This document shows positions 54,990 through 64,000 of a stretch of 64,000 nucleotides of DNA, one piece after another. The DNA comes from Balaenoptera acutorostrata (Eukaryota; Chordata; Mammalia; Artiodactyla; Balaenopteridae). Under the pieces are notes generated by a model, which saw nothing but the letters and a program-made list of their open reading frames with translations, did no database searches and had not been told where the DNA came from. Numbering within the stretch: the first letter of the stretch is position 1; each line of letters starts with the position of its first letter. The translations under genes and the position numbers were made by a program. The stretch lies in assembly GCF_949987535.1 (NCBI RefSeq), contig NC_080077.1, forward strand, positions 33,445,389 to 33,509,388, in the 5' to 3' direction.

Positions 54990-55560
54990 AAATTTCAAGT
55001 TGAAAGTGCAGGTGACAATACTAAACGTTGTCAAGGATGTGGTGGAAAGAGATTGCTCAAACACTACTGATAGGAATTACATAGGCACAACCTCTTTGGG
55101 AAGCAATATCTAAGAAGTGTGCCTGTGTGAGATCCAATAACCTAGCAAGTTAACTTGCATGTGGATACCTAGAGAAACTCATGCGCAAGAACAAGTGTAC
55201 TAAATTATACACTGCAACATTGTTTATAATAAAGTAGAAGAAACATAAATGTCCATCAATGAGTATTGATTTTTTTAAAAATTATTAAATGGTGAAATAC
55301 TATGTAGCCCTTTAAACCAACTAATAAGAGTTTGATAAGTGAACATGATAGATCTCAAAAATGTTTGTGAAAATAATAAAAATACATGTTGATTCCCTTG
55401 TATAGATTTTTAACATGCACACAAATATTACTACATATTATATGGGTGCATATATATATGACAGGAATGATGTAGTGATTCACATCAAATTCAGGATACC
55501 AGTTGCCTGGACATAGGGTTATGGTGTCTAGGAATGGAACACAGAGAGAAAGATTAGTTT
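54990..55560 (+). repeat. old L1 ORF2 3'/3'-UTR fragment
   Basis: Forward L1M pattern: 'actgcaacattgtttataat', 'aaatgtccatcaatgagtat', 'aatactatgtagccctttaa'. Confidence 0.65.
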
Positions 55561-55564
55561 AAGT

Positions 55565-56615
55565 ATTGGGCATGTTAATTTTGAGCTAAAAGTAGGATTT
55601 TCAAGCAGAAATATCCATTTGGAAGTTGGACATATGAAACTAAGTCTCAGGCAGCCTATTCCAAAGAGCACTTCTAACATGTCTGTGAACCTAAAGTTAA
55701 TGAGTGATCAAACTATTATAATAAAAAGACAATTTGCAGATGTCTATCATAATTTGAAAACTTCCTAGGGTTATAAATTCATTGAAGATTCTAATCCTTA
55801 GGAATTTCAGTTCCAAATGTAGAAAATATTGTAGTACAAATAAGATAAATTATATATAATATTGTTTAAAATAAACATAGGTGAGATTCATTTTCTGAAG
55901 TGCGAACATCATCACGTGATTCTTTTTTGCTGTGAGGATTAATGCGCTGTTGACCAGTGTACTTTTTTCTATAAAGTCAGTCTTAAACACACTTCCAATT
56001 TTTACAGGATATTTTTGTATAATAAGAAGGTGTAATAATTTTTAAGCTCAGCTATTTTTCTTACCACTTATAAAATCCAAACAATCTGATTTGATAATTA
56101 TATGAAAGTTGAACTCACTGTGTTCATTTTTCTTTTTTGTGCTTTCATTTGTATAGTGAAAAGGACAGCAAGTGGTGCAGAGTTTTGATGTTGTCATTTG
56201 GACTGGTAATGTGAATTCATTTTTGTAGTTATTAGCTGATGTTTTACCTACAAATGAGTCCTGCTAGTCACAAGGGAAATGGTCTCTGAGAAATATTGGA
56301 CTAGCACATAGTTGATGCTCAAAAAAGATTTTTTGAGTTTAGTGAATGAATAAATTGTCATTTGTAGAAGACTACTAGAAAAATAAATCCAAAACCATAT
56401 TAATGGTAGTTCAGTTCTATAGTGTTTCTGTATGAATAACTATGTATCAGTGGCATTGTAGATGCTCAGTAAGTGTGTACTGAATGAATAAATGAATGGA
56501 TACGTTGTACTATGTTTATATTTTTCATAAAAGCTCAATTAATGATTTTTTAGCCCACTTCTTTACTACCAATGAGGTACATCAGATATATATAGCACTA
56601 CCTAAATTATATCAG
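55565..56615. other. intergenic DNA with weak L2/MIR tails
   Basis: L2-like piece near 55600-55660 and MIR/L2-like ends near 56300-56360 and 56440-56505. Confidence 0.4.
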
Positions 56616-56619
56616 TTAG

Positions 56620-57050
56620 GACCTTTGATTGAAAATGACAGAAACTGATCTTAGGAATAAAGGCATTTATTGACTTATGTGTTTGAAAAATCCAGAGCTA
56701 TGTTGGTTTCAAGTGAGGTATAAAATGACAGCTCAAGATTTGGTTTGTTTCTATTTTCCAATCTGCTCCCTTGTATAGGTTCATTCCCAGCAGGTTTCAT
56801 CATTTGTGTTTTCTGTTTGGTTGCTCATGTTCCTTGTTAGGTCCAGTGGGAAAAAGCAAGGATGTCTCTTTCCCAGAAGCCTCCAGTCTTATTAGCTCAC
56901 TCTGGGCCCTGAGCCAATCACGGTGGCCAGAGCAATGGGATGTACTGATTGGCCTGAGACAATCTGAGCTCTCCCTTTCTGGAGGGTAGGAGGGTGGAAG
57001 AGATTGCCAGCTTCCCTTGAAACTCATGAGCTACTTGAGGGAAGTAGAAC
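56620..57050. repeat. ancient interspersed repeat, class uncertain
   Basis: 'ggaataaaggcatttattga', 'gagccaatcacggtggccag' and 'gtactgattggcctgagac' recall a common old mammalian repeat that I cannot assign to a family. Confidence 0.4.
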
Positions 57051-58244
57051 ATAAGAATAAAAATTGGGTTTCTGTCAGTAAGAAGTCTAAACAGCAAATG
57101 TGTACTCTACCTATCAAAAGGAGCTACTGTTTCAATAGTGGTGCTGGGAAAACTGGACAGCTACATGTAAAAGAATGAAATTAGGACACTACCTAACACC
57201 ATACACAAAAATAAACTCCAAATGGATTAAAGACCTAAATGTAAGACCAGACACTGTAAAACTCTTAGAGGAAAACATAGGAAAAACACTCTTTGACATA
57301 AACCACAGCAAGATCTTTTTTGACCCACCTCCTAGAGTAATGAAAATAAAAACAAAAATAAACAAATGGGACATAATTAAACTTAAGAGCTTTTGCACAG
57401 CAAAGGAAACCATAAACAAGATGAAAAGACAACCCTCAGAATGGGGGGAAATATTTGCATGTGAAACAACAGACAAATGATTAATCTCCAAAATATACAA
57501 ACAGCTCATGGAGTTCAATATCAAAAAAACAAACAACCCAATTAAAAAATGGGCAGAAGACCTAAATAGATATTTCACCAAAGAACACATACAGATGGCC
57601 AAGAGGCACATGAAAAGATGCTCAACATCAATAATTATTAGAGAAATGCAAATCAAAACTACAATGAGGTATCACCTCACACTGGTCAGAATGACCATTA
57701 TCTAAAAATCTAGAAACAATAAACGCTGGAAAGGATGTGGTGAAAAGAGAACCCTCCTGCACTGTTGGTGGGAATGTAAATTGATACAACCACTATGGAG
57801 AACAGTATGGAGGTTCCTTAAAAAACTAAAAATAGAACTACCATATGACCCAGCAATCCCACTACTGGACATATACCCTGAGAAAACCATAATTCAAAAA
57901 GAGACATGCACCCCAATGTTCATTGCAGCACTATTTACAATAGCCAGGGCATGGAAACAACCTAAATATCTGTCATCAGATGAATGGATGAAGATGTGGC
58001 ACATATATACAATGGAATATTACTCAGCCATAAAAAGAAATGAAATTGAGTTATTTGTAGTGAGGTGGATGGACCTAGAGTCTGTCATACAGAGTGAAGT
58101 AAGTCAGAAAGAGAAAAACAAATACCATATGCTAACACATATATATGGAATCTAAAAAAAAAAAAAAGAAAAGAAAAGGTACTGATGAACCTAGTGGCAG
58201 GGCAGGAATAAAGACGAAGATGTAGAGAATGGACTTGAGGACAT

Positions 58245-58412
58245 GGGGGGGGGGGAGGGGGAAGCTGGGGCAAAGTGAGAGTAGCATCGACATGTATACA
58301 CTACCAAATGTAAAATAGCTAGCTAGTGGGAAGCAGCCGCATAGCACAGGGAGATCAGCTCAGTGCTTTGTGATGACCTAGAGGGGTGGGATAGGGAGGG
58401 TGGGAGGGAGGC
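58245..58412 (+). other. G-rich tracts in the L1 3' UTR
   Basis: An 11-G run at 58245-58255 followed by AGGGGG, and a GGG-repeat block at 58383-58412. Both fit potential G-quadruplex-forming polypurine tracts, a known L1 3'-UTR property. Confidence 0.7.
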
Positions 58413-58530
58413 TCAAAAGGGAGGGGATATGGGGATATATGTATGCATATGGCTGATTCACTTTGTTATACAACAGAAACTAACACAGCATTGTGAAGCA
58501 ATTATACTCCAAAAAAGATGTATTAAAAAA

Positions 58531-58580
58531 TATTCAGATCGAAGTTTTAAAATTTTTTAATAAATTCTTAAATTATAAAA
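58531..58580 (+). other. possible 3'-transduced sequence
   Basis: Non-L1 sequence between the L1's own short A tract (58525-58530) and the terminal A run. It contains AATAAA at 58559-58564 about 15-20 nt before the final A stretch. Confidence 0.5.
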
Positions 58581-58774
58581 AAAAGGAGCTACTGTTTATT
58601 TGTAAAGAAAAACATAAATGAAACAACGAATGGACAATATGGTATTATACAAAACAACACTACACATTGGTAATAATTATTTAATTATATACACAAAAAT
58701 AATAGAGGAACAGAAGGAAGTGCAAAAGAAACAAAAATTGATTGTGGCTTTGTATCACCAGAATTCCCCCGAAT

Positions 58775-58860
58775 ATATATCAACTGTTCCCAGTTCTGTG
58801 CTGGGCTCTGTCACTTACTTGTGAAGTCACTGCCCTCTCTGACCTTAAGATGCAAATAAC
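58775..58860 (+). repeat. MIR SINE fragment
   Basis: 'ttctgtgctgggctctgtca' and 'ctctctgaccttaagatgca'. Confidence 0.45.
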
Positions 58861-59164
58861 ACTAATCTATATTCCCTAAAGAATGAAATTAATTCATATA
58901 CGTAAAAGTGTCAAGTGTATATCACTACTGTATATCATGAAATTAGTATATTTTAAAATCATGAGCTTTAAATCTTTACGTATGCTCTTTCCTTTACCTG
59001 GAATATTTACTTCTTAGTTCAGTAAAATCCTATTCCTTATTTGAAACTTTACTAAAGGATAATTTCTATGAAACCTTCTTAGGTATCTGTCCCTTTTCCA
59101 ATTGAGGCAGATTTATTTACCCATTCTGCCACGCATTTTGTTCTTACCTAAATTGTAATAATTA

Positions 59165-59290
59165 ACATGTAACTAGTGCTATTTGTAAAGCATTTCCAAG
59201 TCCATCAACTCAATTGATCTCACAACTTCCTGGGAAGGACATATTGTAACTGTTCTCATTTTATGCTAAAGAGCTGAAAATCACTATCAA
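59165..59290 (-). repeat. MIR SINE fragment
   Basis: 'ttgatctcacaacttcctgg' and 'ctgttctcattttatgctaa'. Confidence 0.5.
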
Positions 59291-59349
59291 AACTTAAGAT
59301 ATCACACGGTCCCAATGCTCCATTGTTAAAACATGTTACAGAGCACTGA

Positions 59350-60108
59350 AAATGAAGGAAAACATCCTAATAGTTTATGAAGCAAGTATAACAATACTTA
59401 ACCCTGTTAAAGACTGTACAAAAAGAGAAAATTGCAACTCAATGTCACTTATGAATATTGATACAAAAGTGGTAAATATTAGCAAAAGAATCTATTCCAC
59501 TTTTTATAAAGTACAGCATGACCGAGTAAGATTTATTTCAGGAATGCAAGGTTACTTCAAAAGTAGAAAAATTAATTACTATAATATGCCATGTTAAAAA
59601 CTGTAAGAAGAAAAATTGTATACATGATTATCTCCATAAATGCTGAGAAAAAATGCTCTTGAAAAAAGTCAACACCCTTTCCTGATAAAAATGCTTAAGA
59701 TTATAATAACTGATACTTTCTTAACATGACAAAATGTACATTCCTTCGTTCTAAAGCCAGTATCTTACTTAATGGCAAGACACTAAAGAAGAGGAACAAA
59801 GCAAAAGTTGGCCATTGTTTCCATTACCATCAACATTGTACTGGCAATGTCAACCAAGCAATTAGACAAAAGAAATCAGAGGCATAGGAACTGGAAAAGA
59901 AGAAAGAATTATCTCTATTTGCAGACATTATCATCTTATACTTGGAAAACCCTAGGGAATCAGTGATAAAACTCAAACAATCAAACAATAAGTATTGTAG
60001 CAGGCCTTAAAACTAACATGTAGAAATCAATAGCAGTTAGTTACAAAATGATAACAGAGAACACAGTGGTATAAAAAACCCCATTTACATTAGCAACAAA
60101 GAAGATAA
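59350..60108 (+). repeat. old L1 ORF2 (reverse-transcriptase region)
   Basis: Recognisable L1 RT core, including a degraded catalytic box near 59917-59935 where the expected F-A-D-D reads F-A-D-I. Many stops. It breaks off where the L1 5'-UTR segment starts. Confidence 0.75.
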
Positions 60109-61168
60109 AGTAACCGGAGTGGCCAAGCTGTTGGAGTAGGAAGACCCTGAGCTCCCCTCCTCCCACAGGCGCGCCAAAACTGCAACTATTTACAGAGCGA
60201 CTAGTGATGAGAACAACCTGAAGACTAGCCGAAAACATCCTCTGCAACTAAGGATGGAAAGAAGGAACTCCAGTGAGATGGGTATGAGGAGCAGAGATGC
60301 GGTATAGTCAAGACCCACGGCCCCGGGTGGGTGACCCACAAATGGGAGGACAATTACAATCGCAGAGGTTCTCCCCAAGGAACAAGGGGTCTGAGCTCCG
60401 CATCAGGTTCCTCAGCCTTGGGGTCCTGCACTGGAAAGATGAGCCGCCAGAGCTTTTGGCTTTGAAGGCAGTGGGGCTTACTTTCAGGAGAACCAGAGGG
60501 ATGTAGGAAATGGAGACTCCACTTTGAAAGGGCTCACACAAAAGCTCACACACTCTAAGACCTCAGGCAGATGCAGTAATTTAAAAGGAGCCTGGGTCAG
60601 ACCCACTTGCTGATCTGGGACACCCCCCCAGAGAGGCAGGAGGCAATTGGAACTCACCCTGGGGATACAGACAATGGTGGCAGCCATTCTGGGGAACTTG
60701 TTCTACCACAAGGACGCCGATACTGGGAAGTGTCATTTTGGAATCCTCCCTCTAGCTTATTAGTGCCAGGATCTGGCCCTGCCCACTAGCCAGTTGGCAA
60801 CAGTTTTGGGATACCCCAGACCAAGCAGCTAAAGTAGCTAGCTGGACAGGGACCACCCATCAGCAGACCAGCTGCCCTGTCATCTCCTGAGCCCCCAGCC
60901 ACCCCAGGACGTGGCCTCACCAACCATGGGGCCCAGGACCCAGCCCCACCTACCAGTGGGCTGGCATTAGCCCTGGGATCCTGCTGCCAGCTTTTTGGAC
61001 CCAGCCCTACCCACCATCAGGCTGATGCCAGCCCTGGGAACCCCAGACCCTGCAACCAGAGACCCCAGGACCAAGGTCCACTGACCAGTAGGCTGACAGT
61101 AGCCCCAGGACTCAGCTTCACCCACCGGTGGGTGGGCACCAGTCCCGGCACCACAGTGACCCACAGCT
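60109..61168 (+). mobile_element. L1 5'-UTR fragment, cetartiodactyl type
   Basis: Starts 'gtggccaagctgttggagta' and runs through 'tcagaggttctcccc'-like, 'tttggctttgaaggcagtgg' and 'ggagcctgggtcagacccac' segments typical of L1 5' UTRs in this group. The right third (60890-61165) is a degenerate tandem of CCAGCCCCACCCACCAG-like units. No ORF1 follows, so only the promoter end remains. Confidence 0.65.
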
Positions 61169-61225
61169 AGCCATTTTTCTATAAGTCTGATATGTCAAAA
61201 TAGAGAAAAATTATTTTAAAAAAAA
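61169..61225 (+). repeat. old L1 3' terminus with A tail
   Basis: 'ttttctataagtctgatatg' followed by an A-rich tail. It may be the end of the L1 interrupted at 60108. Confidence 0.45.
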
Positions 61226-61229
61226 GAGA

Positions 61230-61345
61230 GAGAGAGATGGAGAAACCGAGAATTTAAGTGACTTGTCCATACAAAAGAGGCAAAGAAGGTGTCTGGGGTT
61301 CAAACTCCTGCTGTTTTCACCACACCTCCCTCTCTCCATGACAAC
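61230..61345 (-). repeat. MIR SINE fragment
   Basis: 'gatggagaaaccgagaattt', 'aagtgacttgtccatacaaa', 'gggttcaaactcctgctg'. Confidence 0.65.
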
Positions 61346-61945
61346 TTTTTCGCATTGTAGTAATGCACGTTTAGAAGAGGGAATGATTCCTAGAGAACTT
61401 TCTTGAACACTTCTAAGAGTCATGCTGGGATTCTAAGGCAACCAGCACAGGAGGCAGTAGAGTGGCCTGTACTAGAGACACTGTCTTGGCAGCGTGACTT
61501 GGCCTCTAAGAACTTGTCTAGCTGTCCAAGACACGATGTCTAATAAGGAACAGTTGGACTGTCATTCTTTTCTCTAAGAACTCTGATCTGCTAGAAGTAC
61601 CTACCTCTGATCAGGAGCAATATCCACTCATGGTCACGATAGTGGCAGTGCCTTGATTGAAGAGGAGTTCCAGATAATGGTTTGGGGTAGAATGACATGG
61701 TTCATCTGTAGGTAGAGAGGAATAGCAAAGATTGAGAGGTTGGCAGGCAGTTTGAGCTCAGGCTGGGCCCCAGTGCTATTTGGGAACCAGAATACAAACC
61801 AAGAACCCCAGGCTGAGGAAGGTGTCCCCCTGCTGTGATTCCTGTGCAATTTCTCATAATTGTACTTGCCACATTGCACCGCAGGTGTCAGTGTATATGC
61901 TTGTCTTGTACACACGATTCAAGCAACTTAAAGGCAGAATCTGTG
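61346..61945. other. unique intergenic DNA
   Basis: No gene or repeat recognised. Confidence 0.4.
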
Positions 61946-61949
61946 TCAT

Positions 61950-62130
61950 TCATTGGACAAAAATCTGTTGAGACCTGCACTGTGCCAGGCACTGTTTTCG
62001 GTGCTGGGAATAATACATCGGTGAACAATTTTTAGACAAAAATCTGCATCCTTATGAAATGTACTTTCAACATCACATATTCAGCACCTAGAACAGTACC
62101 TGGAACATAGTAGGTGCTCAGCGATAAACA
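61950..62130 (+). repeat. L2 LINE fragments
   Basis: 'actgtgccaggcactgtttt' and 'cagtacctggaacatagtag'. Confidence 0.7.
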
Positions 62131-62134
62131 AGAA

Positions 62135-63040
62135 GATGTTCAGTTATAATGGGAGTTGTGGTGATTAGCATCATGGGCATTTAGGGATCTGTGGATCTCA
62201 ACTCAGACACCTTGGAAACTAGGCATAGGTCAGAAGACTAATTCCAGTCCCCACTCTGGAGGTGATGCAGTTCCTGGGTCTGATATATTTGTAACTGCCT
62301 CTGAATCTGGAAGCTGAGTGTCTAGAGGATGAAATTTTTACCACCAGTAGTTGGGCAGAGCTCCAAGAAAAAGGAATTGAGGGACAGTACTCAATATATA
62401 ATAGGATTGCTATAGTTTGCAGAGTTGAATGTGACGGACAGGAGGGGATTTGCCAAAACATATGGTCAGTCCTTTCCTCCTCCATTCCCCCCGCCATGTT
62501 ATTTTTTACTCTCCCTTGCAATAGCTGTTGTGTTCATTTCAGTCATACCTATGACAGGGATCTCACAATTTACTGACACAAGCATTCCATTCTGAGGAGC
62601 TGTCATCATTAACATATTCCTCCTAAAGTCAAGCCAAACTTAATCTTCCTCTAGTTTCCTCATTGGTCCTGTTTCTGTCCTTTGAGACAACTCAAGAATT
62701 CTAATTGCTCTTTCTTATAATTTAGATATCAGAAAATCATTCTCTAATAGCTGAAGATGAGCCTAAATTTTCTCTTTATGAAAACATAAATGTATCCATC
62801 CTTTCCTCCTTTCCTTCTCTTGCAATGGAGTAAGTTTCCTTTCCCACCTCTGCGGTTCACCCTTCCACTTGTGCTCTGAATTTCATCCCTTCCCACTGGA
62901 CTCAGTTCCCAGTTACTTTTCAGCCTATTCAGGTCACACTTCCACCCGCATCACACTCTTGAAACTATTCTAGGGAAACTCAAGACCTCCTTCAGTCGTA
63001 CACTCAAGAGACATTTTTAGCAATGGTTTTATTTCAGCCC
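62135..63040. other. intergenic DNA, pyrimidine-rich to the right
   Basis: No gene recognised. The right part grades into L2-like sequence. Confidence 0.35.
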
Positions 63041-63043
63041 TCC

Positions 63044-63074
63044 ATGGCATGGCATGGCATGGCATGGTATGGCA
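63044..63074. repeat. (GGCAT)n short tandem repeat
   Basis: Five to six pentamer units with one T substitution. Confidence 0.85.
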
Positions 63075-63079
63075 GAGGC

Positions 63080-64000
63080 GCTGCTGACCACGTCCTCACA
63101 CTTGGCTGCCTTTCCTGTTCCTTCCCCAGCAGCTCCTCTTCAGCCTCATGGTGGGCACCTCTTCTTTTATTCCTTGCATAAGTATTGACTTCTTCAGGGT
63201 CCTGTCCTAAACCCTCTTCCCACTCTACACTCTCTCCCTGGGGGATTTTATTCTCTCGCCTCACTTTGCTTCACTTAATGAGTATAAGCTAATGACTCAT
63301 AAATCTCTATCTCTCTTCCAAATTACTTTCTGGGGCTCCAGATCTATTTATGCACCTATTTTTTAGACCTCTCCAAGAGAACACCCTACGAGTGCTCAAA
63401 CTCAACACTTGCAGGATGGAAGCCTCCTGTGTTCCTTGTCAAGCCGGGAATCCAGGTGTCATTCTGGATTCCTCTCTCTCCTTGCCATCCCCTGCCCCAC
63501 AGATCCACTCATCACCAGCCCTATCAAGCCTGGGAGCTAAACATCTTGTCAGGCCATTCCACCACGATGGCTCTAGCTTTGATTCCTGCAATAGCCTCCA
63601 ATGTTGTTTCTTCTCATTGGTCCTCCACTTTCTGTACAGAGCAATTCTTGTAAATGTGAATGGGACTTCACCCCAGACATACTGGGGTGTCTCTGCCTGG
63701 ACAGGAGAATAAAGAGGAAATGCCTTCCTAGGAACAGCAATACCCCTTAAGACCTTCAGCCTCATTTCCTTCCATTTTTCCTTAGCATTTTGTGCTTTAT
63801 CCATGGTAGTTTCCCAAATGTATCCTAATGTCTCACTTCTAGGTCTTTAGAAATGATGTTCCTTCTACCAGGATGATTCTCAACAAGCCATGCCTCTTAT
63901 CTTTACCCCACCCCTTCCTAGGCAGCTATGAAGGCTTCTCCTTCCTGTGCTTGGTCTGAGCTTGGATGTTCCTTCAGAAAGATTTCTATTATGCCTTCCT
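63080..64000 (-). repeat. L2 LINE, diverged, running off the window
   Basis: 'ttctggggctccagatctat', 'ctcaaactcaacacttgcag', 'ctggattcctctctctcctt' and 'cctgcaatagcctccaatg' follow the order of L2 ORF2/3' sequence in reverse. Confidence 0.55.

Larger units (their letters stand above)
57116..58597 (+). mobile_element. young 5'-truncated L1 with 17-bp target-site duplication
   Basis: AAAAGGAGCTACTGTTT is at 57116-57132 and 58581-58597. The element carries about 1 kb of the ORF2 C-terminal half (recognisable up to the natural stop near 58153) and the 3' UTR. The frame is open apart from two point nonsense codons, TGA at 57478-57480 and TAA near 57702, plus one small in-frame gap, so it is fairly recent but inactive. 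The 3' UTR has the typical G-rich tracts. The usual poly(A) signal reads CCAAAAAAG instead of CCAATAAAG, and about 45 bp of extra sequence with its own AATAAA precedes the terminal A run. Confidence 0.92.

Noticed and set aside
57189..57656. 155-codon open frame on the minus strand
   Set aside because: It is the antisense of L1 ORF2.

Overview
This is mammalian nuclear DNA, most likely from a cetacean. The key evidence is four full CHR-type SINEs (tRNA-Glu derived, cetacean/hippo/ruminant lineage), each flanked by a target-site duplication, plus a young cetartiodactyl-type L1. I see no ruminant BovB or Bov-tA and no pig PRE1 elements. The window is AT-rich and consists mostly of intergenic and intronic sequence and repeats. 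There are no bacterial features, no CRISPR arrays and no tRNA or rRNA genes.

One protein-coding gene can be assembled, on the + strand. It is TMEM244, a small multipass membrane protein, in six exons: 23342-23374, 40528-40613, 42473-42546, 45740-45856, 47429-47473 and 49269-49363. All introns are GT-AG, all junction phases agree, and the spliced frame is open for about 149 codons. The first five exons match the human TMEM244 protein as I remember it. The sixth completes a fourth hydrophobic segment and ends in an acidic tail, where the remembered human 128-residue form stops earlier. The exon 4 acceptor appears to have moved 9 nt downstream after an AG became AC.

Layout: 1-23.3 kb is upstream intergenic DNA with MIR, L2, L1 and LTR relics, two poly(A)-only insertions, a roughly 220-bp unclassified direct duplication, and a small AP-1/MARE motif cluster. 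23.4-40.5 kb is intron 1. It holds two CHR SINEs and an old L1 that is split by a 1.1-kb CpG-rich segment with GC boxes and a splice-donor-like site. 40.5-49.4 kb holds exons 2-6. 49.4-64 kb is downstream DNA with a fourth CHR SINE, a young 5'-truncated L1 with perfect duplications and a possible 3' transduction, an L1 5'-UTR fragment embedded in an older L1, and a long L2-like stretch at the right edge.

Repeat family names come from remembered consensus sequences and were not checked with a masking program. Repeat edges are approximate unless a target-site duplication fixes them.
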